Positions 1 through 10,602 are shown, numbered from the stretch's first letter. The stretch: 64,000 nucleotides of DNA from Batillaria attramentaria (GCA_018292915.2 JACVVK020000313.1:537501-601500), one strand, 5' to 3'. Notes: generated from the sequence alone by a model not told the origin. Made by a program: numbers and translations.

Positions 1-1040
1 GCCACCGGCCACAGCCTACTCTTCATCGAAAGATGAACGTGGGATTTTTTTTTTTTTTAGCGTGCGCGCTTGATATTTGTGCGTGCGTGTGTACACGAGG
101 GCGAGACAGGCACCGTAAACAAGTCTGCCCGTGATTTTGACTCGATTTGGAAAGGAAAACTCCATCTAAATGAGGCGCATATACCATACACAGTGGGACC
201 CGCTTAACACGAATTTCAGGGGATGGTGAAAATTTGTTCATGTTAACCGTAATTCGTGTAAACCATACAGAGCCAAGACAGTACAATGACAGAGTCATGA
301 ACGCGTACCGAGATGTGCCAGTGCGTGTGTACAAAGAAAATGCCCACATACATTGAACTCACGCTGCAAAATCACACAACTAGAAGATCCAGTTTAAGTT
401 CCAGCTTTAAAATCTAGCTTTAAAACATCAGATTTTCAGAATCACAGCAATAAAATACGATAAGTGTATATGCAAACTCTGACGCATTCAAGATCGCCTG
501 TTCGAACTTAATTCACGGTTCTGTGACAGTTCGAATTTCTTGGCCAAACTCTGTGCACGGAAGAGAGCTTGTTTTTATGCTTTCAATGTCACGTTTTGTT
601 TTGTTTGTCAGCTTTGACGTCTTTGAAAATCCACGGTGAAAAATTCTTTCCTAGGAAATGATATCATGGTCCGAACTCAGACACTTATCTGATCAACATA
701 GATATTTTAGGCTTCGCGGGTGATAAATCGGGTCTTGTCAGAGTAGCTTATCGTTTGGGCCTCAAAGGAACTGGTTTGGTATGAACGTTATCGTTGATAT
801 TGATAGGGCAGGTATGGTAACTTTTTTTTTTCAGTTTAATCAAGTTATCGGAGAGTAAAATCAGGGTTTAGGGGTTAAGAAGGTGCTACCCCACATGGAG
901 GTCTGATGTATGTCCGACTATACCGGCAATAAGTAGTAGAAGTGGGTGGGTGTTTAGGAGTTTTACGTCGTAGTATATAGAAGGTTAAAAGGAGTTGTGT
1001 TTATGAAACCCATAGCGCATAAGCCAAAGCCTTTCATCAA
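1..1040. other. Non-coding stretch, no recognisable feature
   Basis: The interval is moderately AT-rich with short T runs and no repeat or coding region that I recognise. The longest open frame on the minus strand (about 108 codons near the left edge) has no domain, splice context or codon bias. It is probably intergenic or intronic. Confidence 0.5.
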
Positions 1041-1127
1041 ATAAGGGTACATGTCCATATCAGAATCTGTCCTGTCTGTCTGTCTGTCTGTCCGTCTCTC
1101 TGTCTCTGTCTCTGTCTCTCTCTCATG

Positions 1128-1187
1128 TAACCCTTGATATGGGCCTCTGGCCTCATCAATAAAAGTCGAGTCGAGTCGAGTCGAGTC

Positions 1188-1189
<2 letters not shown>
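1128..1189 (+). mobile_element. LINE-type 3' tail with (GAGTC)n
   Basis: A short GGCC-loop-GGCC stem near 1,141-1,152 is followed by CAATAAAAG and about four GTCGA/GAGTC pentamers. The same order (stem, ATAA-type signal, short tandem unit) is seen at 12,720-12,768 and 10,545-10,598, the latter next to readable LINE coding sequence. I infer the 3' end of a truncated non-LTR element. The body upstream is not recognisable. Confidence 0.45.

Positions 1190-1275
<86 letters not shown>
1190..1275. repeat. (CT)n(AC)n compound microsatellite
   Basis: A short CT run passes directly into about 38 AC units. It directly follows the LINE-type tail ending at 1,189, which may have seeded it. Both strands give meaningless open frames here. 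Confidence 0.95.
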
Positions 1276-1283
<8 letters not shown>

Positions 1284-1865
1284 GTCGTATCAATCCAACT
1301 AAATACACGCTACCCGGACCTTAACACTCAGTGACTGCTCGTACTAACCACATAACCTCAGGTCACTGTGACCTTCTCGAGCGAGCAAAGTTAAAACGAC
1401 ACGCAGCGAGCGAGTAAGTAACTGTTATACAAGATTTCCACAGTCGTTGACATATCATTGCTTAACCTTCGCCGTACGTACGTCGTTGGTGGAGTTGCAC
1501 TCCACACTTCCATTCCAAGCGTTCGTGGCTCATTTTTTACGCTAGATCCTTGGACTTTTGTCAGAAAGGGTGTTGGTGACGTGCAAAACGTGTGTGATTT
1601 TGTTCGTAAATAAACAAGTAGGTAAGCAACAATAACGTTGTACAACCGCCCCTGTACATCGTGGATACAAAACCACCCATGATTTTTAAAAGAAAGATTT
1701 TTGCGCGACATACATGGTGGGTGCAAAACTGCCACCCGGCATACTTTTAAAGAAGGAACTTTGCGCGCCATACATGCTGGGTGCAAAACCACCCACACTT
1801 TTGGAGAAGAAAAAAAAAACAACAACGAACATTGTTAAACGATTCGTACACTTACGCGGTCCTAG

Positions 1866-2060
1866 TGACTGACCGCCCGACCGCCCGACCGCCCGACAGA
1901 CAGACAGAAGAACGAACGAACTTTATTTTCCAACGGAAGTGATTTAACCAGACAATGATTAATTTTCAATCAGCCGTTGCTACAACAGTTAAAAAAAATG
2001 AAGACTACAATAGCAAATATAAAAGGAAATACAAGGAAGAAGAAGAAGAAAAACAAAAAC
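1866..2060 (-). mobile_element. Retroposon 3' end with CCGTTGGAAAATAAAG tail, minus strand
   Basis: Read on the minus strand, the segment ends in CCGTTGGAAAATAAAGTTCG followed by GTTC and CTGT-type units (1,871-1,920). A second locus at 8,373-8,500 shares the ATAAAG/GTTC tail and also the adjacent body (CAATCAGCCGTTGCTACA read on the plus strand). Related tails without that body lie at 35,100-35,160, 35,230-35,280 and 40,040-40,065. This is a repeated 3' end of a SINE or LINE family I cannot name. Confidence 0.5.
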
Positions 2061-2065
2061 AAAAC

Positions 2066-2181
2066 CAGACAGACAGACAGGCAGGCAGACAGGCTGACAG
2101 ACAGGCTGACAGACAAGCTGACAGACAGACAGACAGACAGGTAGGCAGGCAGGCAGGCAGGCAGGCAGACAGACAGACAGC
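2066..2181. repeat. (CAGA/CAGG/CTGA)n imperfect tetranucleotide array
   Basis: About 115 bp of interleaved CAGA, CAGG and CTGA tetramers form a continuous array. Open frames over it on either strand are repeat artefacts. Confidence 0.95.
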
Positions 2182-2537
2182 GTTATTTTCGACCTCAAGC
2201 ATTCTCCTTACGTAGCTACAGTCCACTTGACAAAACTAAACCTCATCACTCGATATATCTTCCGTAATTGTACACACCCACAGCTTAACCAATCCCCCAC
2301 CATTCATTCACAACCTTCCACCAACTGCTCCGTATGTAAATTCGATAGATACGTGCAGTTCCACCCCCTCAAAAAACGAACCGATGCCGTATGATATTTC
2401 ACTCTCAATGCCAGGAAGACAGTGACAACAGCGGGCGCCTACAAGATTTCCGATAATACCTGTACAGGGACAAACACAACAACCACGCTGTTTCGATCCA
2501 CGCCCAACGGAAACCTGCAGTAAAACTTAAAGGGAGT

Positions 2538-2832
2538 ACCGGCCGACGTAGTGTAGTGGTTAGCACTTTGGAACATGGACCCAGAGTTCGTGTCCCAGCC
2601 GAGGCAAGCGGGATTTTTTTTTCTTTCTACCTAGGTAGAAGCGGTTGTGCTATGGGCCCGATGGGGAGGCTGTTGCCACACAGCCGAGATTCACCCACTT
2701 CACGGGTGCGACTTTGAGGGTGCTTCCCTTGGCATGACATACTGTATCTCATGATGTGGATGATTACACGACCGGCTCCGCAGGTGCCGTAGTTCCCGGG
2801 CCTGATTAACGCCGGGATCTTTATGACAGAAA
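2538..2832 (+). mobile_element. tRNA-headed SINE, family C
   Basis: The head contains GTAGTGTAGTGGTTAGCAC, an A-box-like sequence, and a B-box-like GAGTTCGTGTCCC about 40 bases on. The body carries CTACCTAGGTAG and ends near CGCCGGGATCTTTATGACAG, then an A run. A shorter minus-strand relative at 47,955-48,156 shares CCTACCTAGGT and GGGATATTTATGACAG, which supports one family. It is non-autonomous and not a functional tRNA gene. Confidence 0.6.
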
Positions 2833-2850
2833 AAAAGGACAGGACTTAAT

Positions 2851-3062
2851 AGAGCTAATGCCAACATTTTTTTTACGCTCACAGATCGTAGTGAGATGTT
2901 TTCCAAGTAACTATCCTCACCACTTAGACACCTGGACAGTGACAGCGTCTGTAATGCTGGCACTGAGCCAACATTAGCATACTCGATGACGCAGCGACCA
3001 CACTGAACGCTCTAGTAGTGTAACAATCGTAGAATTTGTACGTTCGACTGCTCGCGCGAGTC
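2851..3062. repeat. Dispersed repeat R1, copy a
   Basis: This segment aligns by eye with 29,031-29,250. Shared blocks include GAGCTAATGC, CAGTGACAGCGTCTGTAATG, GGCACTGAGCCAACA and CTCGATGACGC followed by GCGACCACACTG. Inverted relatives lie at 11,695-11,905 and 51,511-51,712. No coding sequence or clear terminal repeat is visible, so the class is unknown; a DNA-transposon derivative is possible. Confidence 0.65.
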
Positions 3063-3705
3063 CCACTCGGGGCGAAAAAAAAAAAATGTTTCCTTCTCTT
3101 GCTCGGTAGACCACATGAACACTGCTCAATCCAGACAGACCACTGGGCTGTCCACATAATTATGCTTACTTCTGTTCCACTGGCTCAGATTCAGATCACA
3201 CGACCAGTAGGAAACGATCATAACCTTGAGGGTTATGATGCAACAAAAAAGTTTGCAACATTACCCCCATTAGAATCTTACGACCATTTAACCGGGGTGT
3301 TAGTCACTGCATATTAAGCAGATCGGGAGGGTGCATGTTTAAGCAGGTTTTCCCCTGCCACAAAACGCCATTCCGCTCCACTCTATACATCCACACAGAC
3401 TACGAGCGGGTCTATTTATTTACCGCAGAACAATACACATAACGGGCAGGGCGGCGACACTCGCCGACTGATAGGATTTTGCCCGCGGGGGCTGAAAAGA
3501 CTGAATGGGCAGAGCGCCTGAATGACTGCTTTGTGTGGGTGCCAATAAGACTGGCACAGCCGTAACAAAAACCTCCTGGCTTGTCAAAGAGGCCAGCGGA
3601 GCTTATGTTTATAGTTTCTATATTCACCACGCCGTCACCAGCGGTCAAGACCGTTCACCAGTCACCACCGCCCGATCAGATTCACCGTTCACTGAGCGGA
3701 GGAGG

Positions 3706-4273
3706 GTATTGATCAGTTTTGGGGTGGTTCGATCAGGCTGGTTTGGGGTTGTTGTTGTTGTTGTTGGGCCGTGACAGGTCAGTGAGGCGTGGTGGTGGTT
3801 TTGTTTTGGGTTTAGTGTTTGTGTGACTTTTTGTTGGCCTGTTCGTGCATGCGGTGTACTGAACGTTTGTGTGTTATGGTGTGTCCCCCCCCCCCCCGCC
3901 CCCCCCCCCGAACCAAACCAAACCAAACCAAACCAAAAAGGCATCCTCAAAACTTAAAAAAACATAAGCAAACACACAAACAAACAAACAAACAAACAAA
4001 CAAAACACACACCACCAAACCAAATCAAAACAAAACAAAAATCAACAACAAAAACAAACAAACAAAACAACAACCAAAAAACAAAGCAAAACAAACACAA
4101 AAAACAAAACAACAAACAACAACAACAACAAACCAGAGCAAAATAAACAAACAACAACAACAACAACAACAAACGAACAAAAACAATCAAAACAAAAACA
4201 AGCAAACAAGCAAACAAAAACTACAACTAAAACTCTTTGATGTTGTTGAAGTGCAGTTGGGTTCTCTATAGTG

Positions 4274-4369
<96 letters not shown>

Positions 4370-4385
4370 TGTCTGTTTGTCTGCC
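3706..4385. repeat. Strand-asymmetric simple-sequence block
   Basis: From about 3,706 to 3,880 the plus strand is G/T-rich, with GTT triplets. From 3,887 to 4,230 it is almost purely A and C (poly-C, AAACC, AAAC and AAC units), and from 4,271 to 4,385 it is G/T again, as (GTGC)n then (GT)n. The composition flips twice within 700 bp. Long open frames in this block are artefacts of low complexity. Confidence 0.85.
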
Positions 4386-4391
4386 TGTTTG

Positions 4392-4579
4392 GGGGGAGCT
4401 GGGGTGGCCGAATGGTAAAGCGTTGGACTTCTAATGCTCGGGTCGTGAGCCGGTTCGTATCCCGGCTGGGGCCAAATGTTTGTGCTGGCTTTCTCATCGT
4501 TGCCCCGTCTTTGATATCACCGGCATGTGGTGGAAAAGGACGTTAAACCCCTAAAACACCCACCCACCCACCCACCCTG
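4392..4579 (+). mobile_element. tRNA-headed SINE, family B, copy 1
   Basis: This is a near full-length copy. Its A box is TGGCCGAATGG and it has a degraded B box (CGGTTCGTATCCC). The body reads GGGGCCAAATGTTTGTGCTGGC, then CCCCGTCTTTGATATCACC, GTGGTGGAAAAGGACGTTAAA and a CACC-type tail. The same order recurs at 13 other places in this window on both strands. The head resembles a tRNA-Ser or tRNA-Leu type, but the body fused to it shows that it is a retroposon, not a tRNA gene. Confidence 0.85.
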
Positions 4580-4972
4580 TCTGTGTGTATGTGTCTGTGT
4601 CTGTGTGTGGGCACGCGCCTGTGCGTTCGCTCTTTCGCTTTGTGTGGCACAACCAAATCGACCTCAGCTGAAAATCTGTGGTCAACCCGCCACAGAGAAT
4701 TCGGCGTAACTGTCAAGCCACCCAACGGAAGGAAGAGATTTTCCGTCGATCCCTCGTAAGATGGTAAAATTTACGTGCATGTGCGTGTTCGTGTGGACGT
4801 GGGAGTGAGGCGGAGGATAGAGAGGATATATTCTGACCTCATAAAACAGACACTGTGGGCGGCCAGCGGATTTACAGAAAGATGTATTTTAAGAGCGCGA
4901 GCTCGGAGCTGCAACAGTGTTACGGCTTTCTGAGTTTCTATCACTAATTTGTTACCAAAAAATGTTGTTCAC

Positions 4973-5212
<240 letters not shown>

Positions 5213-5247
5213 CGGAGATTTAGCTGGATTACGCTACAGGCAGACGC

Positions 5248-5545
5248 CCGCGCACTTACCAGAGAGGAAGGACGGATTTACAATTTCTTACATTCAGTCT
5301 TGCGGTGATTATCAGAGACATTACTGGAAAACGAGCTTCTCGACTCTTGAATGAAACCACTACGAGAAAGAAAAGACCCCCCCCCCCACCACCTTCCCCC
5401 ATCCCCATCCTCCAGCCCCTACCCCTCGCCTACGCACTTACAGTTTCTTACATTCTTCGGGGGTGATTATCGTAGACATTACTGGAAAACAAGACCTGAC
5501 TTTTTAATCAAAAAAAGCATGAGAAACCAAAGACAGATCTCCCTC
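5248..5545. repeat. Diverged tandem duplication, about 180-bp spacing
   Basis: Two segments (about 5,248-5,384 and 5,428-5,545) share CGCACTTAC, TTTCTTACATTC, GGTGATTATC, AGACATTACTGGAAAAC and a following GAGAAA-rich stretch. The spacer is C-rich simple sequence. There is no coding signal. Confidence 0.6.
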
Positions 5546-6140
5546 CCGCCCACGCCGCGTTGAGACACAGTGCTAAGCTGCTGTCTCGTTAGCCCGAAAC
5601 AAGACCCATAGCTCAGTCTCTAGGTACAGTGTACGATTGGTTTTTCCTTCCTATGATGGGCGGGGTAGAATTTCCCGCAGAATAGACGAAATGACTAGTT
5701 CGACCGGCTGCAGTCGCGTCCCACTTTCCCAGTCGACACTGAGGCAGCCATAAGTCAACGTCACTGCCGACGTCACACGACCTTTTAGGGTTCCCCGGCT
5801 TTTGCCCATAAAAGGAATATATTCCCACAGTGAAAATAGGCCGTGGATGCTAAACTTGAATAGGCCTACGTCGTTAGTTGTACGATTCAGCCAATTTCTT
5901 AAGAAAGCACGTACCGACATGCATCAAAGCATTGATTTTTTTTCTCCCCTAGCAGCACGGGGTGTAATCAAAATGGAGGCGTGTGTTTCTGGTGCTATTC
6001 CGCTTGAAATGTTTCCACGATGACTCCTGTCGGGCAACACCATAGTTACGAAATATGAGCGTATTCCATATAGTAGTACCGCCAGCACAAAGTGTTTCCA
6101 AGCAGCAGCACATAGTCTTTCCATTTCCAAATTGGAGTAG
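5546..6140. other. Non-coding, no recognisable feature
   Basis: This is unique-looking sequence of mixed composition. Open frames up to about 105 codons are within chance expectation, and none shows domain motifs. Confidence 0.4.
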
Positions 6141-6328
6141 CGGGTGGGTTGGTGGGTGTTTGGGAGTTTAACGTCCTTTCCCACCACCGACGTAAGGGTG
6201 ATATTGGCAAAGACAGGGCAACGAGAAAAAGGCCAGTACAAATATTTGGCCCCAGCTGGGATGCGAACTCACGACCCGAAGCACTGAGAGCCCAACCGCT
6301 CTACCATTCGGCTATCCCGGCTCCCGGG
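6141..6328 (-). mobile_element. SINE family B, copy 2 (minus)
   Basis: Read on the minus strand it has the family order: A box TAGCCGAATGGTAGAGCGG, B-box region GAGTTCGCATCCC, CTGGGGCCAAATATTTGTAC, the CCTGTCTTTGCC/ATCACCC segment, GTGGGAAAGGACGTTAAAC and a CCCACCAACCC tail. It is near full length. Confidence 0.85.
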
Positions 6329-6709
6329 TTTGAGTAGCACCGAGTGGTTTCAACTGAATTCCGTTTGTCAGCGTGAAAGAAAGGGCATGTTTATTGACCA
6401 GAAAACGATTTTGACCAAAGCCTTACTTTAATACCAAGACATGTGCATGCTCGTATTTCAAACATATGACCTTTCGTGATAGGAACCATCGTCGAAGCTT
6501 TTAAAGCTTTTTTTTTAAGTGCCTTTTTTGTGCTTTTTTTTTAACCTCAGTAGCATGGAGGCCGCTCAAAACCTTTTTATTAATTTTCTGCAAAAAAATT
6601 TTTTGTTTGATTGGCCTCTCTTCATTTGTTCCTTCTTTGACTTATACTACACACATAACAAATACTAAACTAAACGGAAATTTTTTTTTACATTCATATA
6701 ACTATTTGG

Positions 6710-6715
<6 letters not shown>
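6329..6715. other. Non-coding, no recognisable feature
   Basis: AT-rich sequence with several A/T homopolymer runs, no repeat family recognised and no coding signal. Confidence 0.4.

Positions 6716-6770
<55 letters not shown>
6716..6770. repeat. (AT)n microsatellite
   Basis: About 27 AT units abut the left end of the long palindrome at 6,770. A shorter (AT)n lies at 7,108-7,131 beyond the right arm. Confidence 0.95.
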
Positions 6771-6774
<4 letters not shown>

Positions 6775-7047
6775 GAAGTAAGTAAAGCTGAAAGCGCTCC
6801 CTAGATCTAGAAGATGTGTGCTTTGTATGCCAGTGGACAAGTCCGCCTTGCCCTATATTGGCTACAAGCCACATTGGAAAGGGGGGGGGGGGAACCTACC
6901 ATGCTACCGCTGTAGCATGGTAGGTTCCCCCCCCCCTTTCCAATGTGGCTTGTAGCCAATATAGGGCAAGGCGGACTTGTCCACTGGCATACAAAGCACA
7001 CATCTTCTAGATCTAGGGAGCGCTTTCAGCTTTACTTACTTCCCCTA
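6770..7047. repeat. Near-perfect 278-bp palindrome with a 4-nt spacer
   Basis: The left arm (6,770-6,907) and right arm (6,912-7,047) are reverse complements by base-by-base reading. The only difference seen is a G12 versus C10 homopolymer, and the spacer is CGCT at 6,908-6,911. Each end begins with TA followed by GGGGAAGTAAGTAAAGC. There is no coding sequence. It could be a foldback or MITE-type element inserted at TA, a recent inverted duplication, or an assembly or template-switch artefact. The lack of arm divergence favours a recent origin or an artefact. Confidence 0.9.
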
Positions 7048-7850
7048 CTTTCAAATTGACCTGATTGAGCGCATGTTTTCGGATTTAGCGACGCCTTTGT
7101 TCCTATTCTATATTAAATATATATATATATAGTGGTGAATTTTCAACTGCAACTCACGCACTCTTTTTTCTTTTGTTGTTTGATACGCAGCAGACCAAAT
7201 ACTACGGTCAGCTGCCACCCTGTTTTAAATCCATGCTTTTGTAATTAGTACATGGACAAATGTCTTAACTGAGTTTCCTTTTCGAACATGCTTATTATGT
7301 TTGTAGGTGTACCTTATCTGTATTTACTTATGCATACTGATTTTGCCAATTAAAATTACGTGATTAAGAAATTGCAAGCTTTTGAAGCTGTGTAGCACCC
7401 CCGAAACACTCTCCGCCATTTTGGTTACACCCCGACGGGCGCAGGGCGTTCCCAGACCTTTGCGACTCAATGTGTAGTAGAAAGGTTTCCTAAAATGTCA
7501 TTGCGAAATGCTATTCAGTCGAGTAGGAAACAGAAAAAGAATTTATCTCTTTGTGTAAAGATCCTTTCAATTGTTCTTTTGCCAGACATGCCAGAGACGT
7601 TATGGATTGTGCAAGGGCTTGCTTCTATTGTTATTTTTCCCGCACGTACGGACTAAATTCGACAAGTCGCTAGAGCTAAAAGTTGCCGACAATCGTGTCG
7701 TTTGCGTTGCGACATGTTGTCAGCAAGTTACCGATAATCTTTCAGTGGGACCTGGTGCGAGCTGATTTTTTATATTGTGTTCGTGATCTTAAGAAATTGT
7801 TTTCGCGTCTGTATTTAGACGCTTTCCTTGTTACCTTTTGATATTTTGTC

Positions 7851-7852
<2 letters not shown>
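7048..7852. other. Mostly unique non-coding sequence with one shared module
   Basis: No gene is recognised. A module reading CACTCTCCGCCATTTTGG then TTACACCCC at 7,405-7,433 recurs near 11,936 and 50,674. The remainder shows nothing further. Confidence 0.4.
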
Positions 7853-7900
<48 letters not shown>

Positions 7901-7913
7901 GACAGAAAGAAAT

Positions 7914-7948
<35 letters not shown>
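7853..7948. repeat. (AC)n and (AAAG)n microsatellites
   Basis: About 22 AC units (7,853-7,896) are followed by AAAG tetramers (7,911-7,948). Confidence 0.95.
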
Positions 7949-7949
<1 letters not shown>

Positions 7950-7975
7950 GTTCCTTTTGCAGTCTATATTGTTTT

Positions 7976-8060
7976 GGTGAGATCGGATGGCTGAAGTGGA
8001 AGAGAGTTCGGCTATCAATGATCGAGTCATGAGTTCGAATCCCAAGGAACCTCATTTTTG
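7976..8060 (+). mobile_element. tRNA-like SINE head
   Basis: The segment contains an A-box-like GGATGGCTGAAGTGG and a B box GAGTTCGAATCCC with roughly tRNA spacing. The arms do not close into a clean acceptor stem and the segment runs into T-rich sequence. It is best read as the head of a degraded SINE or a tRNA pseudogene. Confidence 0.45.
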
Positions 8061-8349
8061 TTTTGTTTTCTTTTTTTTCGGAGTGGGGAAGCGGGGGGAG
8101 GGGGGAGGGAGGGGTCTTTGTTGTCAGCAGCATAGTTATCAATATAATTAATATGTCTGCAGTGACATATTTGGTTTAAACAGGGTTATTGCAACACAAG
8201 TCATACAAGTAAACAGTTAGTGAGGATAAACAAGCACCGCTTATGATAATGCCCGGGGGAGGGGGGAGGGGGGGGGGGACAAGTACATATTGACAATATC
8301 GCAATGTCAGGCTAAACTGGTCAGTAATTCCGATAAATTAAAACTACCA

Positions 8350-8500
8350 GAGAGGGAGAGAGAGAGAGAGAGAACGAACGAACGAACGAACGAACGAACG
8401 AACTTTATTTTACAACGGAAAAGATTTGGCCATACATTGGTCAGTTTTCAATCAGCCGTTGCTACACAAAAAAGGCACTACAAAATGACTAAAGAAAAGA
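8350..8500 (-). mobile_element. Retroposon 3' end with (GTTC)n tail, minus strand
   Basis: A GA run (8,350-8,372) and about eight GAAC units (8,373-8,404) precede TTTATTTTACAACGGAA. The body then includes TTTTCAATCAGCCGTTGCTACA. It matches the element at 1,866-2,060 in both tail and body. On the minus strand the tail is ATAAAG followed by GTTC repeats, the usual form of a target-primed retroposon 3' end. Confidence 0.5.
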
Positions 8501-8555
8501 CTATGAACGGTGGAAAACATACACATGAGTAAATAAAAAATTGCAATATAAGAAA

Positions 8556-8591
<36 letters not shown>
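8556..8591. repeat. (AC)n microsatellite
   Basis: About 17 AC units within otherwise unremarkable sequence upstream of the LINE 3' end. Confidence 0.95.
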
Positions 8592-8855
8592 CTAAAATAG
8601 CATACGTTTTGCATACCCTGTCGAGAGGATATAAAATGACATGTTAAGGTCACACATGAGTAATGGCCATCGACGGCTAGGTGGAAGTTATCAAGCAATG
8701 CATATTGATGACCAGTAACCTCCGGCCACTCTAAACAATATACATCAAATATTGTATATACAGAGATCGATGCTTCATCACCAATGGCCTAGCTGTTTGG
8801 AAGGTTTGTCTTTAATCATTCATAGTTGTTTGTAGGATGTACACGTATATATTTA

Positions 8856-9288
8856 TTATCTTGGTTTGTCCCTTTCTATTAAATGGGAATAGAGTTTATT
8901 TCTAAACAGTGTCCGAGAGGGGATTGCTTTTAGCGTGGCGGGTAGAGAGTTCCATACATATGGGCCAGAGAAAGCGAAGCTTGTTCTGTAGAGGTCTATC
9001 CTAGGCAGTGGAAGTGGTATGCAGCTGCTCCTGGTGCTGTTAATGCTATGAGAGCATTGGTTGGGCAGCGTAACAAATGACTTCAAGTAAGATGGAGCCT
9101 GACCATGTACAACGCTGTGCATAAGTAAACGCTTGTTTAGATAATGTTGACTGTGTAGAGATAACAGGCCAAGCTGATGGAATCGTTGTTCAGTCGGTAG
9201 TGATGCGTTAGGTAGGACTTGCTTGATAGCTCTTCTGTGACGAGAATTAAGTTTATTTAAGGTGATTTGGCTGCAGTTATGATGATGA
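8856..9288 (-). pseudogene. LINE ORF2 C-terminal region (fragment)
   Basis: The minus-strand frame continues without a stop from about 9,288 to the stop codon at 8,856-8,858. It includes LNKLNSRHRRAIKQVLP, VVHGQAPSYL, then LPLPRIDLYRTSFAFSG and VWNSLP. The last motifs (DLYRTSFAFSG, VWNSLP) are typical of the post-RT C-terminus of invertebrate Jockey/CR1-like LINE proteins. The coding frame is intact here, so decay is limited and the host element is not ancient. It joins the thumb region across the inserted SINE. Confidence 0.8.
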
Positions 9289-9680
9289 TAATGATAATGA
9301 GTATTATATAGGCGCTTTACCCAATTTCATGAATCGGCTCAAAGCGCCGCGAACTGAACCCAACACGCACGCTCACGTGAATCACACACATTCTCTCACA
9401 CACCGGACATAAACACATTACAATCACGTGGTGCGAAGGGTCAGCTCAGCTATTTAAATTTGGGAATTTAGAATTGCATTTATTTTTCAAATTTGGTGGG
9501 CTGAACATTTCCAAAGCAGAGGGGGAGGAAGCCGGAGTACCCGGAGAGAACCCCCGACGATCGGCCCGAATGAACGGTGTCACATACGAGAAGGAAAAAT
9601 TCTTTGCCCCGAGTGGGACTCGAACCCCTGACCTCTCGCATTGGTGACAGGTCTCTTAACCACTAGACCACCGACCGCCC
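9289..9680 (-). mobile_element. tRNA-headed SINE, family A (minus), inserted in the LINE
   Basis: On the minus strand the head is GGGGCGGTCGGTGGTCTAG then TGGTTAAGAGACCTGTCACC. The B box is GGGTTCGAGTCCC, the body includes AAAGAATTTTTCCTTCTCG, and the 3' end is GGTAAAGCGCCTATATAATA followed by an ATT/ATC tail. A plus-strand copy of the same length (about 390 bp) lies at 41,680-42,070. It sits between two in-frame LINE segments, so it is younger than the LINE. A target-site duplication is not obvious. Confidence 0.85.
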
Positions 9681-9990
9681 CAGACATTGGAAACGTAGTC
9701 AATGTGGGGTTTGATGTGTGCAAAATAGAACAGTTTACAATATTCAGAGTCAATGTAATGTTTGAGCTTGGATAGCAGAAATAAATTTTTTGCAACGGTT
9801 TTGCAGACATAGTCAACATGTGACTTCCAGTTAAGCTGGTGGTCGACAATAATGCCCAGTAGTCTGTGTTCAGAAACTTGCTTGATGCTGTTATTACCTA
9901 TTGAAAGATCGAGGGGAGGGGGAGAGAGCTGGTGTTTTTGGCGAGTGGTTATTAGCATACTTTCAGATTTTGGGGGGTTAATATGCATAT
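9681..9990 (-). pseudogene. LINE ORF2 thumb/connection region (fragment)
   Basis: The minus-strand frame reads HINPPKSESMLIT, then the conserved block LLGIIVDHQLNWKSHVDYV and later HIKPHIDYVSNVWG. The LG-x-x-x-D-x-x-L-x-W-x-x-H pattern is characteristic of the region following the reverse transcriptase palm in non-LTR elements. It connects to the RT core across the 608-bp insertion on one side and to the C-terminal fragment across the SINE on the other. Confidence 0.85.
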
Positions 9991-10598
9991 CTGTCTGGTA
10001 CAGCAGCTCTGTCTGGTACAGCAGCTCTGTCTCGCCGATTTGTATCAAAGGCAGACAAGACGGAAGTTTACAACAATTTTGAATGATGTTCAGCACCCAC
10101 TTCATTCTGAGTTTGTCCTGCTACCATCTGGACGGCGGTTTAGAATGCCAAAAGTGAAAACAGTGAGATACCGTCAGTCATTTGTTGCAAATGCAATCAT
10201 CCTGGTTAACTCTGACTTGTAGGGCACAGTTTCAGCTTCAGTGTTTGGCTCGTAAATCATGTGTGTTTTGTGTTTATTGTGTGTGTGGTTAGTTTGCGGA
10301 TGTTTAGTGCATACTAAATGTGTGCTTGGTGCGTGCGTGAGGGTGTGGTGGCTGTACCTTTTGAAGAGAGGAGCAGGGGGGTGGGGGAGGGAAGGACTGA
10401 GTGAGGATTTGTGATATATGTATATAACGAAAAATGCTGTTGTTTTTACTTACCGTTTAATTAATTTAATCCAGTTTAATACCCTATCTTGTTTTACTTT
10501 TATTTTCATTATAGGTAATATATTTTACAGCCGCAAAACAAATTGCCCTTTTGGGACAATAAAGATTTATTGAATTGAATTGAATTGAATTGAATTGA
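9991..10598 (+). mobile_element. LINE 3' end with (ATTGA)n tail, nested, 4-bp target duplication ATAT
   Basis: The insert begins with a tandemly repeated 18-bp unit (CTGTCTGGTACAGCAGCT) at 9,991-10,026. It encodes a LINE C-terminus up to 10,222 (HPLHSEFVLLPSGRRFRMP, then KTVRYRQSFVANAIILVN). A roughly 340-bp 3' UTR follows, then a GCCC-TTTT-GGG hairpin, ACAATAAAG and ATTGA pentamers. ATAT flanks it at 9,987-9,990 and 10,599-10,602. Removing it rejoins the host frame at NHMHIN. It is a different LINE family from its host and is strongly 5'-truncated. Confidence 0.85.
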
Positions 10599-10602
10599 AT
10601 AT

